A stretch of DNA of 64,000 nucleotides. It comes from Topomyia yanbarensis. Lineage: Eukaryota; Arthropoda; Insecta; Diptera; Culicidae. Every line of letters begins with the position of its first letter. Positions within the stretch are counted from its first letter, which is position 1. Location: assembly GCF_030247195.1 (NCBI RefSeq), contig NC_080672.1, positions 65,141,771 through 65,205,770 on the forward strand, read 5' to 3'. Below are positions 23,197 to 33,549 of the stretch, in pieces. Below the pieces are notes generated by a model. It had not been told where the DNA came from and searched no databases. It saw nothing but the letters and a program-made list of their open reading frames with translations. The position numbers and the translations under genes were made by a program.

Positions 23197-24508
23197 CGAA
23201 GGATACAATCGCTGAGAGGAGGGGCCATTTAGCAGTCAACTGCTTCAAAAATGTTCTCACTGTAGGGAGAAAAGCTAACATAAGACTTTTAATAGGATCA
23301 GTAATATTGAAAGTTTTTATTATCCAGTCCACTATGTCCGAGAGTTTTATAATTCCAGTGCTGTGATTACTCTCGAACTGAAACAAAGGAACACTTGGGA
23401 TTTTTGATGTTCCTGGAAGTGCTGGGAACTCCTTCTCTGAGCTTAATCCTCCGAGACCAGGAGCTAATTGCTTCGGTTTGGTTGCAACACTTCCAATAGA
23501 TGTGACTTTCGGAGCCCCCTCAAGGGACACCTTCTGGCCTTTACAAGGAACTTTACGAGAGGAAGTGTTCCTCCTCTTCCTATAAATTCTAGGCACCCTA
23601 GTAGATGTTACCTCTTGTGGGTTACCAGCCTCGCCCTCGTCAGGAGGCAAGTGAGTATAGATGTTTGCTGAGGATGGTGGCGTAGCATTCTTTAACATTT
23701 CTGCGAAAGAATGTTTGGATCGTCCCGCAAGGGAACGTTTCAGTTTATCCCCGCGTAGTTTGTACGCGGGACATGCCGAGATATCATGCAGACTCTCCGT
23801 ACAGTAAGGACACTTTTCGGCTTGCTTACTGCACGAATCATCTAGATGATTCTCCCCGCATTTTCCACAGCGGGCCTTGTTGCTACAATGGGTGGCTGTG
23901 TGACCCAGTTGTTTACACTTTGTGCAATTCATGACCCGCGGCACAAACAGACGCACAGGCAGACGAACCTTGTGCAAGAGGACGAAATTTGGCAAAGCGG
24001 TACCAGCGAAGGTCACCCGATAAGAGTTTGATTGGGGGTACGTTTTTGAACCATCCCCCGCAACTACTACTGAGTGCAAACGTTTGCACTCAAGTATTTT
24101 AACTGGCTGAAGTAAGCGGTCTCTGAATCGGCCAACCCCGTACTTCAGCAGATCCTCGCACGTCAAACTCTCATCGGTTACGACGCCTTCGGATTGTACT
24201 CTTACCGCCGGAATATACACGTTATAATCCCGCGTAAAGTGCTCACAGCAAGCAATATCGTTTGCCTGCTTTGAGTTGGCTAGCAACACCCTTATCTTGT
24301 CCGAGCGGACCTTTGAAATTTCGGTCACAGCCGAGAACCGTTCCGTCAGGTCTCTAGAAATCTGAAGAAGATTCAGTGATTTAGTCTTGGGCCGAAAGAA
24401 GACCACAAATGGACCAGTTGAGAGTTCTGGATAGCATTTGGGCCGGGGGGGAGCCTTAGAAGTTGAACCCGATTCAACTTCCATTTGACCATCCGGAGAG
24501 GGAACCAT
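23189..24508 (-). CDS. LINE ORF1: gag-like RNA-binding protein with three zinc knuckles
   Basis: 439 codons from the ATG at 24508-24506 (MVPSPDGQME). A TTG start four codons upstream is unlikely. The N-terminal block around residues 30-110 (STGPFVVFFRPKTKSLNLLQ) looks RRM-like. Zinc knuckles follow at about 195-208 (CTKCKQLGHTATHC), 214-226 (CGKCGENHLDDSC) and 233-246 (CPYCTESLHDISAC). A basic, serine-rich region and a conserved C-terminus (LKQLTAKWPLLSAIVSFDG) complete it. The protein would form the retrotransposition particle with element RNA. Its stop TAA overlaps the ORF2 start in ATGGCTAA, suggesting ORF2 is translated by termination-reinitiation. Confidence 0.9.
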   Translation of the reverse strand: MVPSPDGQMEVESGSTSKAPPRPKCYPELSTGPFVVFFRPKTKSLNLLQISRDLTERFSAVTEISKVRSDKIRVLLANSKQANDIACCEHFTRDYNVYIPAVRVQSEGVVTDESLTCEDLLKYGVGRFRDRLLQPVKILECKRLHSVVVAGDGSKTYPQSNSYRVTFAGTALPNFVLLHKVRLPVRLFVPRVMNCTKCKQLGHTATHCSNKARCGKCGENHLDDSCSKQAEKCPYCTESLHDISACPAYKLRGDKLKRSLAGRSKHSFAEMLKNATPPSSANIYTHLPPDEGEAGNPQEVTSTRVPRIYRKRRNTSSRKVPCKGQKVSLEGAPKVTSIGSVATKPKQLAPGLGGLSSEKEFPALPGTSKIPSVPLFQFESNHSTGIIKLSDIVDWIIKTFNITDPIKSLMLAFLPTVRTFLKQLTAKWPLLSAIVSFDG

Positions 24509-24796
24509 AGAAAACGTCAACGCACGGGGTCAGCGCCCGCGCAGACGGAAGAAAGCAATAAATGTGTTACAAAAGACAAAAACCACTTAGCTTTAAACTG
24601 GTGTCCAACGACGAACCGATCCAGCTTATACAGCTGGCTATTGTTTAATCCTCACACGCGAACAAAAGACTGAGGACCGAACCGAACTGGCAAAATAACC
24701 TTGAATGCGGATTAAAACTATTCTTTATCGCCTCACACAGCACTACGGACTAGAAAAAACAACCTCTGTCTCGATGGAGAGCTCGAAAACGAATGA

Positions 24797-26919
24797 TTAG
24801 TTGTTAGTTGTTAGTTGTTAGTTGTTAGTTGTTAGTTGTTAGTTGTTAGTTGTTAGTTGTTAGTTGTTAGTTGTTAGTTGTTAGTTGTTAGTTGTTAGTT
24901 GTTAGTTGTTAGTTGTTAGTTGTTAGTTGTTAGTTGTTAGTTGTTAGTTGTTAGTTGTTAGTTGTTAGTTCTTAGTTCTTAGTTCTTAGTTGTTAGTTGT
25001 TAGTTGTTAGTTGTTGGTTGTTAGTTGTTAGTTGTTAGTTGTTCGTTGTTCGTTGTTGGTTGTTAGTTGTTAGTTGTTAGTTGTTAGTTGTTAGTTCTTA
25101 GTTCTTAGTTCTCAGTTCTTAGTTCTTAGTTCTTAGTTCTTAGTTCTTAGTTCTTAGTTCTTAGTTCTTAGTTCTTAGTTGTTAGTTGTTAGTTGTTAGT
25201 TCTTAGTTCTTAGTTCTTAGTTCTTAGTTCTTAGTTCTTAGTTCTTAGTTCTTAGTTCTTAGTTCTTAGTTCTTAGTTCTTAGTTCTTAGTTCTTAGTTC
25301 TTAGTTCTTAGTTCTTAGTTCTTAGTTCTTAGTTCTTAGTTCTTAGTTCTTAGTTCTTAGTTCTTAGTTCTTAGTTCTTAGTTCTTAGTTCTTAGTTCTT
25401 AGTTCTTAGTTCTTAGTTCTTAGTTCTTAGTTCTTAGTTCTTAGTTCTTAGTTCTTAGTTCTTAGTTCTTAGTTCTTAGTTCTTAGTTCTTAGTTCTTAG
25501 TTCTTAGTTCTTAGTTCTTAGTTCTTAGTTCTTAGTTCTTAGTTCTTAGTTCTTAGTTCTTAGTTCTTAGTTCTTAGTTCTTAGTTCTTAGTTCTTAGTT
25601 CTTAGTTCTTATTTCTTAGTTCTTAGTTCTTAGTTCTTAGTTCTTAGTTCTTAGTTCTTAGTTCTTAGTTCTTAGTTCTTAGTTCTTAGTTCTTAGTTCT
25701 TAGTTCTTAGTTCTTAGTTCTTAGTTCTTAGTTCTTAGTTCTTAGTTCTTAGTTCTTAGTTCTTAGTTCTTAGTTCTTAGTTCTTAGTTCTTAGTTCTTA
25801 GTTCTTAGTTCTTAGTTCTTAGTTCTTAGTTCTTAGTTCTTAGTTCTTAGTTCTTAGTTCTTAGTTCTTAGTTCTTAGTTCTTAGTTCTTAGTTCTTAGT
25901 TCTTAGTTCTTAGTTCTTAGTTCTTAGTTCTTAGTTCTTAGTTCTTAGTTCTTAGTTCTTAGTTCTTAGTTCTTAGTTCTTAGTTCTTAGTTCTTAGTTC
26001 TTAGTTCTTAGTTCTTAGTTCTTAGTTCTTAGTTCTTAGTTCTTAGTTCTTAGTTCTTAGTTCTTAGTTCTTAGTTCTTAGTTCTTAGTTCTTAGTTCTT
26101 AGTTCTTAGTTCTTAGTTCTTAGTTCTTAGTTCTTAGTTCTTAGTTCTTAGTTCTTAGTTCTTAGTTCTTAGTTCTTAGTTCTTAGTTCTTAGTTCTTAG
26201 TTCTTAGTTCTTAGTTCTTAGTTCTTAGTTCTTAGTTCTTAGTTCTTAGTTCTTAGTTCTTAGTTCTTAGTTCTTAGTTCTTAGTTCTTAGTTCTTAGTT
26301 CTTAGTTCTTAGTTCTTAGTTCTTAGTTCTTAGTTCTTAGTTCTTAGTTCTTAGTTCTTAGTTCTTAGTTCTTAGTTCTTAGTTCTTAGTTCTTAGTTCT
26401 TAGTTCTTAGTTCTTAGTTCTTAGTTCTTAGTTCTTAGTTCTTAGTTCTTAATTCTTAGTTCTTAGTTCTTAGTTCTTAGTTCTTAGTTCTTAGTTCTTA
26501 GTTCTTAGTTCTTAGTTCTTAGTTCTTAGTTCTTAGTTCTTAGTTCTTAGTTCTTAGTTCTTAGTTCTTAGTTCTTAGTTCTTAGTTCTTAGTTCTTAGT
26601 TCTTAGTTCTTAGTTCTTAGTTCTTAGTTCTTAGTTCTTAGTTCTTAGTTCTTAGTTCTTAGTTCTTAGTTCTTAGTTCTTAGTTCTTAGTTCTTAGTTC
26701 TTAGTTCTTAGTTCTTAGTTCTTAGTTCTTAGTTCTTAGTTCTTAGTTCTTAGTTCTTAGTTCTTAGTTCTTAGTTCTTAGTTTTTAGTTCTTAGTTCTT
26801 AGTTCTTAGTTCTTAGTTCTTAGTTCTTAGTTCTTAGTTCTTAGTTCTTAGTTCTTAGTTCTTAGTTCTTAGTTCTTAGTTCTTAGTTCTTAGTTCTTAG
26901 TTCTTAGTTCTTAGTTCTT
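24797..26919 (+). repeat. Heptamer array, right part (TTAGTTG then TTAGTTC)
   Basis: About 300 tandem heptamers. The first ~170 bases are TTAGTTG, then a mixed zone to about 25195, then roughly 1.7 kb of almost pure TTAGTTC. Rare point variants occur near 25614 (TTATTTC), 26452 (TTAATTC) and 26782 (TTTTAGTTC). The block structure means that local homogenisation spread one variant. No coding content. Confidence 0.97.
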
Positions 26920-28690
26920 ATTTCATTTTTGGCTGCTTTTTCATATTTCATTTTCCGTATTTTTTTCTTTAACCTCTTATTTCTGAAATCTGCTGTTTTA
27001 TGCCTAATTGGCTACGAAATACAAACTATGCTTTCCATAGCGCTCCCGGCTCTTTATGAATTAGAAAAGCGTCTGTGTCATTTTCCAATGACAAGTCGCT
27101 GTTATACAAAAAAGCCCCTCCAAAACTGTTGGAAAACTATCGTGAAACGAAACGCCGGACAACCTTGCTTGCAAACAACGACAGAACTGGGACGACTGAA
27201 ACTTTTTTTGCTCGCAACTTTTTGGTGCGCTTTCCTCCTACGAACTTGGCTGCAATCATCGTTTATATCCGGATTTATATACATATTCCGAAACGGACCT
27301 CGCGTTTTTTTGCAGCAGCAGCCGCACCAGGCCTATATCGAGCGGTAAAACTTTGCAATAGCACCGGCCAGCACTGTCAGAGAAATACGACTCCAGCTAA
27401 TGAAAGCAATAGTCGTAGAGCTTCATTAGCCACCATAAACCCTAGCCGAGCTAGCCGAGAGTTTCCTTTCCATTTGTCTTAACTATTAGCTTCGTGTTTT
27501 CGATGGAGGGGTAGGTATTTAGGATTCATACAGTCTGGCAGTTTATCGGGGGGTTGGTTGGTTGGTTGGGAAAGTTTTGAGAGGCACGATTCCAAACGTT
27601 CCACGGGCACGGCATTTTTAAGTGGCGAGCTGAGGGAGTTGGTGGACATTCATGGCCTACACGGTCGGTGCTTGTTTCGAGCTATGGCGGACCGTGGGGG
27701 TCTGGGTGGCTGCCTAAGTGAGTAATTTTACAAACAAACATTGAATGCTTAATTATAGAGATGAAAAACAAGATTGCTTTCCTTGGCAGGGTGAGGGTGT
27801 TTGTTTTAATTTTGAAGTGGGAACTATATCGCTGTGCGAAAGTTTTCACCACGTACACAATAAATTTGAATATTTGAGTAGCTTTCTTCACAGTTCCTAA
27901 GTGCATGTTAAATCTACTTTTGTCGTTTTTTATGTTAGTAGTTAGTTTACTATGATAGTTTTAAATTGTTGAACATCTACGATAGTTCGTAGTTGGTGCT
28001 ATTAACTCTATCCGAACATATTCAGTCTAAGATTTGTTTCATTCTGTTGAATATGATGAGCCTTCGTCATCATCTACCATTGAATTATTCATTGGGTGTC
28101 GTACAAGAACGACTGTTGAAGCTTCCAGTATCATATGGTAAGGTGATTCTAAAAGGAAGAGCGGAACTGATAAAGTCATGACGTGGGTACTCAATCAGTC
28201 CGTTATACCAAGCTTTTGACACCTGCAGAAGTCATGCGATCTGTTATGTTGGATGAAAAGCAGAGGCACTTTGAATAAATTGTAGCATGTTCAATACGAA
28301 ACATAAAGAACAAATCTCGTTGCAGCGGTCCTGTATGTTTCATGTGGGACGACGTTTGCCGAAGTTATATTGGGCCATTAAAATCACCAATTCAAATATA
28401 TGAACGTTTATTGACTCTGCGAGCGTGCTGTTTTTGTTAGTACACTTTGTAGTGTCGCTAGGGGGGTTGGGGGTGAGGTAAGGTGCAAAATTATTAGGCG
28501 GCATTTCCTACTTAATAAATTCGTTAATAAATTAATGAAATAAAGAACTTCGTATTCATGAAACTATTTGTGTTTCTAGAAAACTAGCTCTTCCCGAATA
28601 TATACATGGCATTACATTCAAATATCTGGTTGAGTTGCAGTGGTTGTTCCCTGGACACATTTAGTTTTTATATGATTCTGGTTCATAATT
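26920..28690 (+). other. No recognised gene; probable unique sequence
   Basis: Overlapping frames of 135-139 codons at 26929-27482 have no domains. Moderately GC-rich around 27500-27720. No transposon ends recognised. May be host intron or intergenic DNA. Confidence 0.4.
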
Positions 28691-28694
28691 TGAG

Positions 28695-29310
28695 AATACA
28701 TAGCCGTCAGTTAAACGAGGTTCATGATTTCACGAGCTTATTCACGATTTTTGTAATTTCTCATCCCGTGACCGTCATGAGTTTACTCTCGGATGTTTAC
28801 TGTCAGAATAGCGTGTTTTATGATTTCAGCATGTTAGTCGCGATTTTTGTAATTTCTATTCAGGTCATCGTGATATTTTAGTCATGAGGAGAGTTTTTCT
28901 TGTTTATGATTTCAGGATCATAGTCACGATTTTTGGTATTTTAATTAGGTGTAATGTGATTTGTATTCACGATTTCAGGATCTTCTTCACGATTTTCGTA
29001 ATTCCTTTTCGAGTTATCGTGATATTTCAGTCATGAGTAGAGTGATTTATGTTCATGATTTCAGGATCTTAGTCACGATGTTCGTAGTTTACACTTTATC
29101 GTAATATTTTACCATTTCGCTTACTTTCTAATTTTACTGATTCGCGGTATTTAGTTCTGTAAACCATATCACGAACACGTTTTGTAACTCTACGATGTTT
29201 TTTGGTGCACTGCGAAGTTTTCGTTTTCCATCCAGACATCACACTGAACCTTATGGAATGAATATCGATGTTCGAGTTCCTAATAGTTTTTTTTATATCT
29301 CGTACCTATT
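28695..29310 (+). repeat. Dispersed repeat H, copy 2, with ~85-100-bp tandem units
   Basis: Five or so diverged units at 28706-29105 share TTCATGATTTCAGGATC, TCACGATTTTTGTAATTTC and ATCGTGATATTTTAGTCATGAG. 29160-29300 matches copy 1 at 14270-14450 in the same orientation. Here the tandem units lie 5' of the shared segment, whereas in copy 1 such units lie 3'. Confidence 0.6.
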
Positions 29311-30172
29311 ACTGGTCGTTAGCAGCTGGAAATATGATATTTCATGAAATAGTGCATGGAACAAAAATGATTCCACGAATAATACTCCAAATTTTGTGAA
29401 ATAGTGAAAATTTCTTGGCTATTATATAGTAAATCATGTACTGGGAAACATGTAGCAGTTCATGGATCCACCGAAAATATTTATCAGTTTTCAATAATAA
29501 TTCGAGTCATCATAGATAAATCAAAAATTTATATTGTACCTTTAACAGAAACTGTCCCTGGCAGCACTGCTCCAGCGGGATCCAACTAGATAAATTACAA
29601 TAACTTCAGTTGTACGGATAATTCTTATAAAAGCTGGTACTCAAATGAAATGTAATGGTCACAATAATTAGTTTTGTAAGCAAATCTTGCTTTAGCTAAA
29701 AGTTGTTGCTAAACTTTATTGTTTACAAACAAAGTGGACATGGGTTGAAGATCAATTATGTTTTGTTCTGAACCTTTAGCAAGAGAATTAAAAACAATGT
29801 TGAACGCCAGTTATTCACAAAAACAATATTTTAAAAGGATTTGCTCAATTCTTTTGTCAATATATCCTGCAGGTATAACATGGGGAATCAAAAGGGCGAT
29901 TGGCGTTTCAGCATATACATCGCGCGTATCATATCGTACCTGCGAGGATTTCTGACGTACTATAAAGTTTTTATGATTTCCATGTGCCTGCTGGATAGAT
30001 ACATGATTTTGAGAAAAACTCACCTGGAAAATGAGGTGTTAGTCAAAAAGTGGTGTACCAACTGCGTACCTAACGAATCTGTGGTCGGTTTTCGACGTAC
30101 CAAGAATTTAAGTATAAATAGTTATAAAACTTTTTCCAAGTATATTATATGCTACTTTCACCAACGTAATTC
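29311..30172 (+). other. No recognised gene
   Basis: AT-rich. A 118-codon frame at 29841-30197 starts with CTG and has no domain, and its end enters the foldback element. Not called. Confidence 0.4.
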
Positions 30173-31160
30173 GATTACTAAGGAAATTCTACACTGATTT
30201 CATATATAAAACTACAACCTTAAGTAACTTTTGATTAACTTTCCAGAAAATAATTATTTTATTTAATTCACCATCGACCACGCGTCTCCATAGAATTAAT
30301 AATGATGAAATAAAATATATAAATAATAAATATAAATAAACGCAGTGTTAAATACAAGGTTAGATCACAAATTAACGAATTAACAAACTTAACTCGATAT
30401 TAGGCTCAGATATCCTTAGTACTACATCCTTGAAAAATTAAGAATATTTCCCGCAAATTTAAAAAAATTGGAGATTTCCAAAACTATGTTGGGACGATTC
30501 ATCTCAAAGTGCTAAACTGCATCTAAAGTGCATATCAAGCAAAATTCAATTATTGTTATTGTCATTGGTTACCTTTTGAGTGAAGTACACACCTAGATAA
30601 AATCGTGTAAAATTACGTCTCCTGACTCTGACATATACGAGCATCAAAAATAGCACGTTTAATTTTAATTTTACATGACGTTGAATTTCGTAAATCACGT
30701 AATTTTACTTCACATATTTCGTTTGTTTTAAATGTTAATAAGTGTAATTTTATTCCAAGGCGCATGAAAATACATTTTTCATTTAAAATTAAACTGAATA
30801 CGGTTATATTTCGTCATTTCGTGAATTACGGTTTGTTAACTTGTGTCATGTTTGAAATTACGTCAAGGATAAAATTACACCCAGGTTTTTTTTACGCGGT
30901 GGATGCGTACCGCGTAAAAAACCGCGTAAAAAAACCGCGTTAATTGGAAATCCGTGTAAAAAACCGCGTTAATTGGAAAATCCGCGCAAAAAAAACTCTC
31001 AGTAAAAGACTTAGAATATTTTTGGAAATTTTTTTTGCGCCGATTTCGCAATTAACACGGTTTTTGCAAAAAATATTCTAAGTCCTTTTGAATGCAAAAG
31101 ACTTAGAAGATTTTCGGAAAGATGGAAGAGACGGATCTGGAAGACTCGCACCACAACAAT

Positions 31161-31850
31161 ATGGGTATTTTCGGAATGGTCTTGAAGAGTAGGTTCTAGA
31201 AATTGATTTTTAGAGCCATTTTGAAATCAAAGATGGCTACTTCCGGTTTTTGCGAAATTCGCTATAACCCAATCAATATGGGTATTTTTGGAATGGTCTT
31301 GAAGAACAGGGGCCAGAAATTGATTTTTGATGTAATTTTGATATCAAAGATGGCGACTTCCGGTTTAGCGAAATTCGCTATAACCCAATCAATAGGGGTA
31401 TTTTCGGAATGGTCTTGAGGAGTAGGTGCCAGAAATTGATTTTTGACGTCATTTTGAAATCAAAGATGGCGACTTCCGGTTTAGCGAAATTCGCTCTAAC
31501 TCAATCAATATGGGTATTTTTAGAATGGTCTTGAAGAGTAGGTGCCAGAAATTGATTTTTGACGCCATTTTAAAATCAAAGATGGCGACTTCCGGTTTAG
31601 CGAAATTCGCTACAACTCATTTAATATGGATATTTTTGGAATGGTCTTGAAGAGTAGGTGCCAGAAATTGATTTTTGACGCCATTTTGCAATCCAAGATG
31701 GCGAATTCCGGTTTAGCGAAATTCTCTGTAACCCAATCAATATGGGTATTTTCGGAATGGTTTTGACAAGTAGCAGACAAACGTCGATGTTTGCCGTCAT
31801 TTTAAAATTCCAGATGGCGACTTCCGGTTCACCGAAATTCCTGCATGAAA
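31161..31850 (+). repeat. Tandem array of six ~116-bp units (foldback left arm)
   Basis: Units begin near 31161, 31278, 31394, 31510, 31626 and 31742 with ATGGGTATTTTCGGAATGG. Each carries TTGACGCCATTTTGAAATC and then AAAGATGGCGACTTCCGG. Thus each unit holds two ATGGCG words head to head plus an ACTTCCGG word. Confidence 0.9.
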
Positions 31851-32069
31851 AATTTGGGCAATCATCTAAATCACCCTCAAATATAAGATCTAATCATAAA
31901 CCAGTAAAATGCAAAATATTTTTATGTGTTCATCCAGAAAAGTGCGGTGAGAACGGAAGAGAGAGAAGAAAGAGACGTATGTGGTGTGAGTTGGGGGTTT
32001 GAATTTATTCAAATTAAATGTATTGCTTACATTTAAGTAAATTCAACTGTTTAATTAAAACTATTTGTA

Positions 32070-32700
32070 CTACAACTTCGACTTCCAAAAATACCAGTAT
32101 TGATTGGGTTATAGCGAATTTCGCGAAATCGGAAAAATGGCGCCAAACATAAATTCGGATTTCAAAATGGCGCCAAACATAAATTTCTGGTACCTACTTT
32201 TCAAGACCATTCCGACAATACCCATATTGCATGGGTTGTAGGGAATTTACGCTAAACCGGATGTCGCCATCTTGGATTTCAAAATGGCGTCAAACATAAA
32301 TTTCTAGCACCTACTTGTCAATACCATTCCGAAAATACCCATATTAATTGGGTTATAGCGAATTTCGCTAAACCGGAAGTCGCCATTTTTGATTTCAAAA
32401 TGGCGTCAAATATCAATTTCTGGTACCTACTCTTCAAGACCATTCCGAAAATACCCATATTGATTGGGTTATAGCGAATTTCACTGAACCGGAAGTCGCC
32501 ATCTTGGATTTCAAAATGACGTCAAAAATCAATTTCTGGCACCAACTCTTCAAGTCCATTCCGAAAATACCCATATTGATTGAGTTATAGCGAATTTAGC
32601 AAAACCGGAAGTCGCCATCTTTGATTTCAAAATGGCGTCAAAAATCAATTTCTGGAACCTACTTTTAAAGACCATTCCGAAAATACGCATATTGTTGGGG
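32070..32700 (-). repeat. Tandem array of ~116-bp units (foldback right arm, inverted)
   Basis: Five to six units, the reverse complement of the left array: CCGGAAGTCGCCATCTTGG, TCAAAATGGCGTCAAA, CCATTCCGAAAATACCCAT. Slightly more diverged and with variable spacing. Confidence 0.88.
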
Positions 32701-33549
32701 TGCGGGCCATAAGGAATCTTCCAGACCCGTCTCTTCCATCTTTTCGAACATCTTCTAAGTATTTTGCATTCAAAAGGACTTAGAATATTTTTTGCAAAAA
32801 CCGTGTTAATGGCGAAATCCGCGCAAAATAAAAATTGCCAAAATTCTTCTAAGTTCTTTGCATTTAAAAGGACTTAGAATTTTTTTTCAGAAAAAAGTCT
32901 AAGTCTTTTGCATTCAAAAGGACTTAGAATATTTTTGCAAAAACCGCGTGAATTGGAAAATCCTCGTAAAAAAACCGCGTTAATTGGAAAATCCGCGTAA
33001 AAAAACCGCGTTAATTGGAAAATCCGCGTAAAATAACCTCGTAAAAAACCGCGTAAAAAAACCTGGGTGTAATATTTTTTGGGCGCGTGGTGTGATTTTT
33101 TGAAAAATATTGAATATTTCCCGGAAAACGTTTACAAACCTAAGAATTCCTTAACCATGTTGGTACGTTTCATCTCCAAGTACAAAAATTCATTTAACGT
33201 GCACTTTATGTACATTTTTTGTACTTAAAGATGAAACGTACCAACATAGTTTTTGAATTTTCCAGTTTTTAAACATTTCCAGGAAATATTCAATTTTTTT
33301 CAAAAAATGTAGTACTAAATATGTCTGGGTCTAATATTGAGTTAAGTTTGTTAACTCGATGGTTGTTATAATTTTTTGTGATTGATTTCTGACGCTGTAT
33401 TTTACTGCGTTTATTTGATCATTATTATTATTTTAATGGAGACGCGTGGTCGATGGTGAATAAAATAAAAAAATCTGAAAAGTTAATCAAAAGTTGCTTA
33501 ATTGTGAAGTTTTATTTATGAAGTCGGAAAAGAATTTCCTTACTAATAT

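Larger units (their letters stand above)
18684..24798 (-). mobile_element. I-group non-LTR retrotransposon, copy 2, full length with both ORFs open
   Basis: About 6.1 kb on the minus strand. The 5' UTR is about 290 bases (24798 to 24509), ORF1 24508-23189, ORF2 23196-19510, and the 3' UTR about 826 bases ending in a short poly(A) (poly-T on plus at 18684-18693). Both sides border the TTAGTTG array, so the target duplication cannot be separated from the array. The 5' end begins TCATTCG, which fits the insect initiator consensus TCAKTY, as expected of a LINE with an internal promoter. No stop or frameshift was seen in either ORF, so this may be a recent copy. One catalytic residue is unusual (see ORF2). 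Confidence 0.9.
30173..33549. mobile_element. Foldback-type element with long inverted arms and tandem units
   Basis: The arms are inverted over their whole length. The outer ends are ATTACTAAGGAAATTCT and its complement. Next come segments with CCATCGACCACGCGTCTCCAT, then stretches of CCGCGTAAAAAA with GCGTTAATTGGAAAATCC (30890-31010; 32930-33060). Each arm then has a tandem array of about 116-bp units, and the loop is near 31850-32070. No transposase. The organisation resembles Drosophila FB/Galileo-type foldback elements. Relationship to those is inferred from structure only. Confidence 0.75.

Noticed and set aside
23194..23208. TTG as the start of LINE ORF2 (and of ORF1 at 24520)
   Set aside because: An ATG lies four codons downstream in both cases. 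The ORF2 ATG is conserved in copy 1, so ATG is the likelier start.
24797..26919. Regularly spaced short repeats that could suggest a CRISPR array
   Set aside because: Units are directly abutting 7-mers with no spacers, in a eukaryotic genome. It is a satellite.
26929..27482. Overlapping 139- and 135-codon frames after the heptamer array
   Set aside because: Overlap in different frames without motifs. The first begins right at the array edge.
29841..30197. 118-codon frame with a possible transmembrane-like start
   Set aside because: Starts at CTG, runs into a foldback element end, and matches nothing recognisable.
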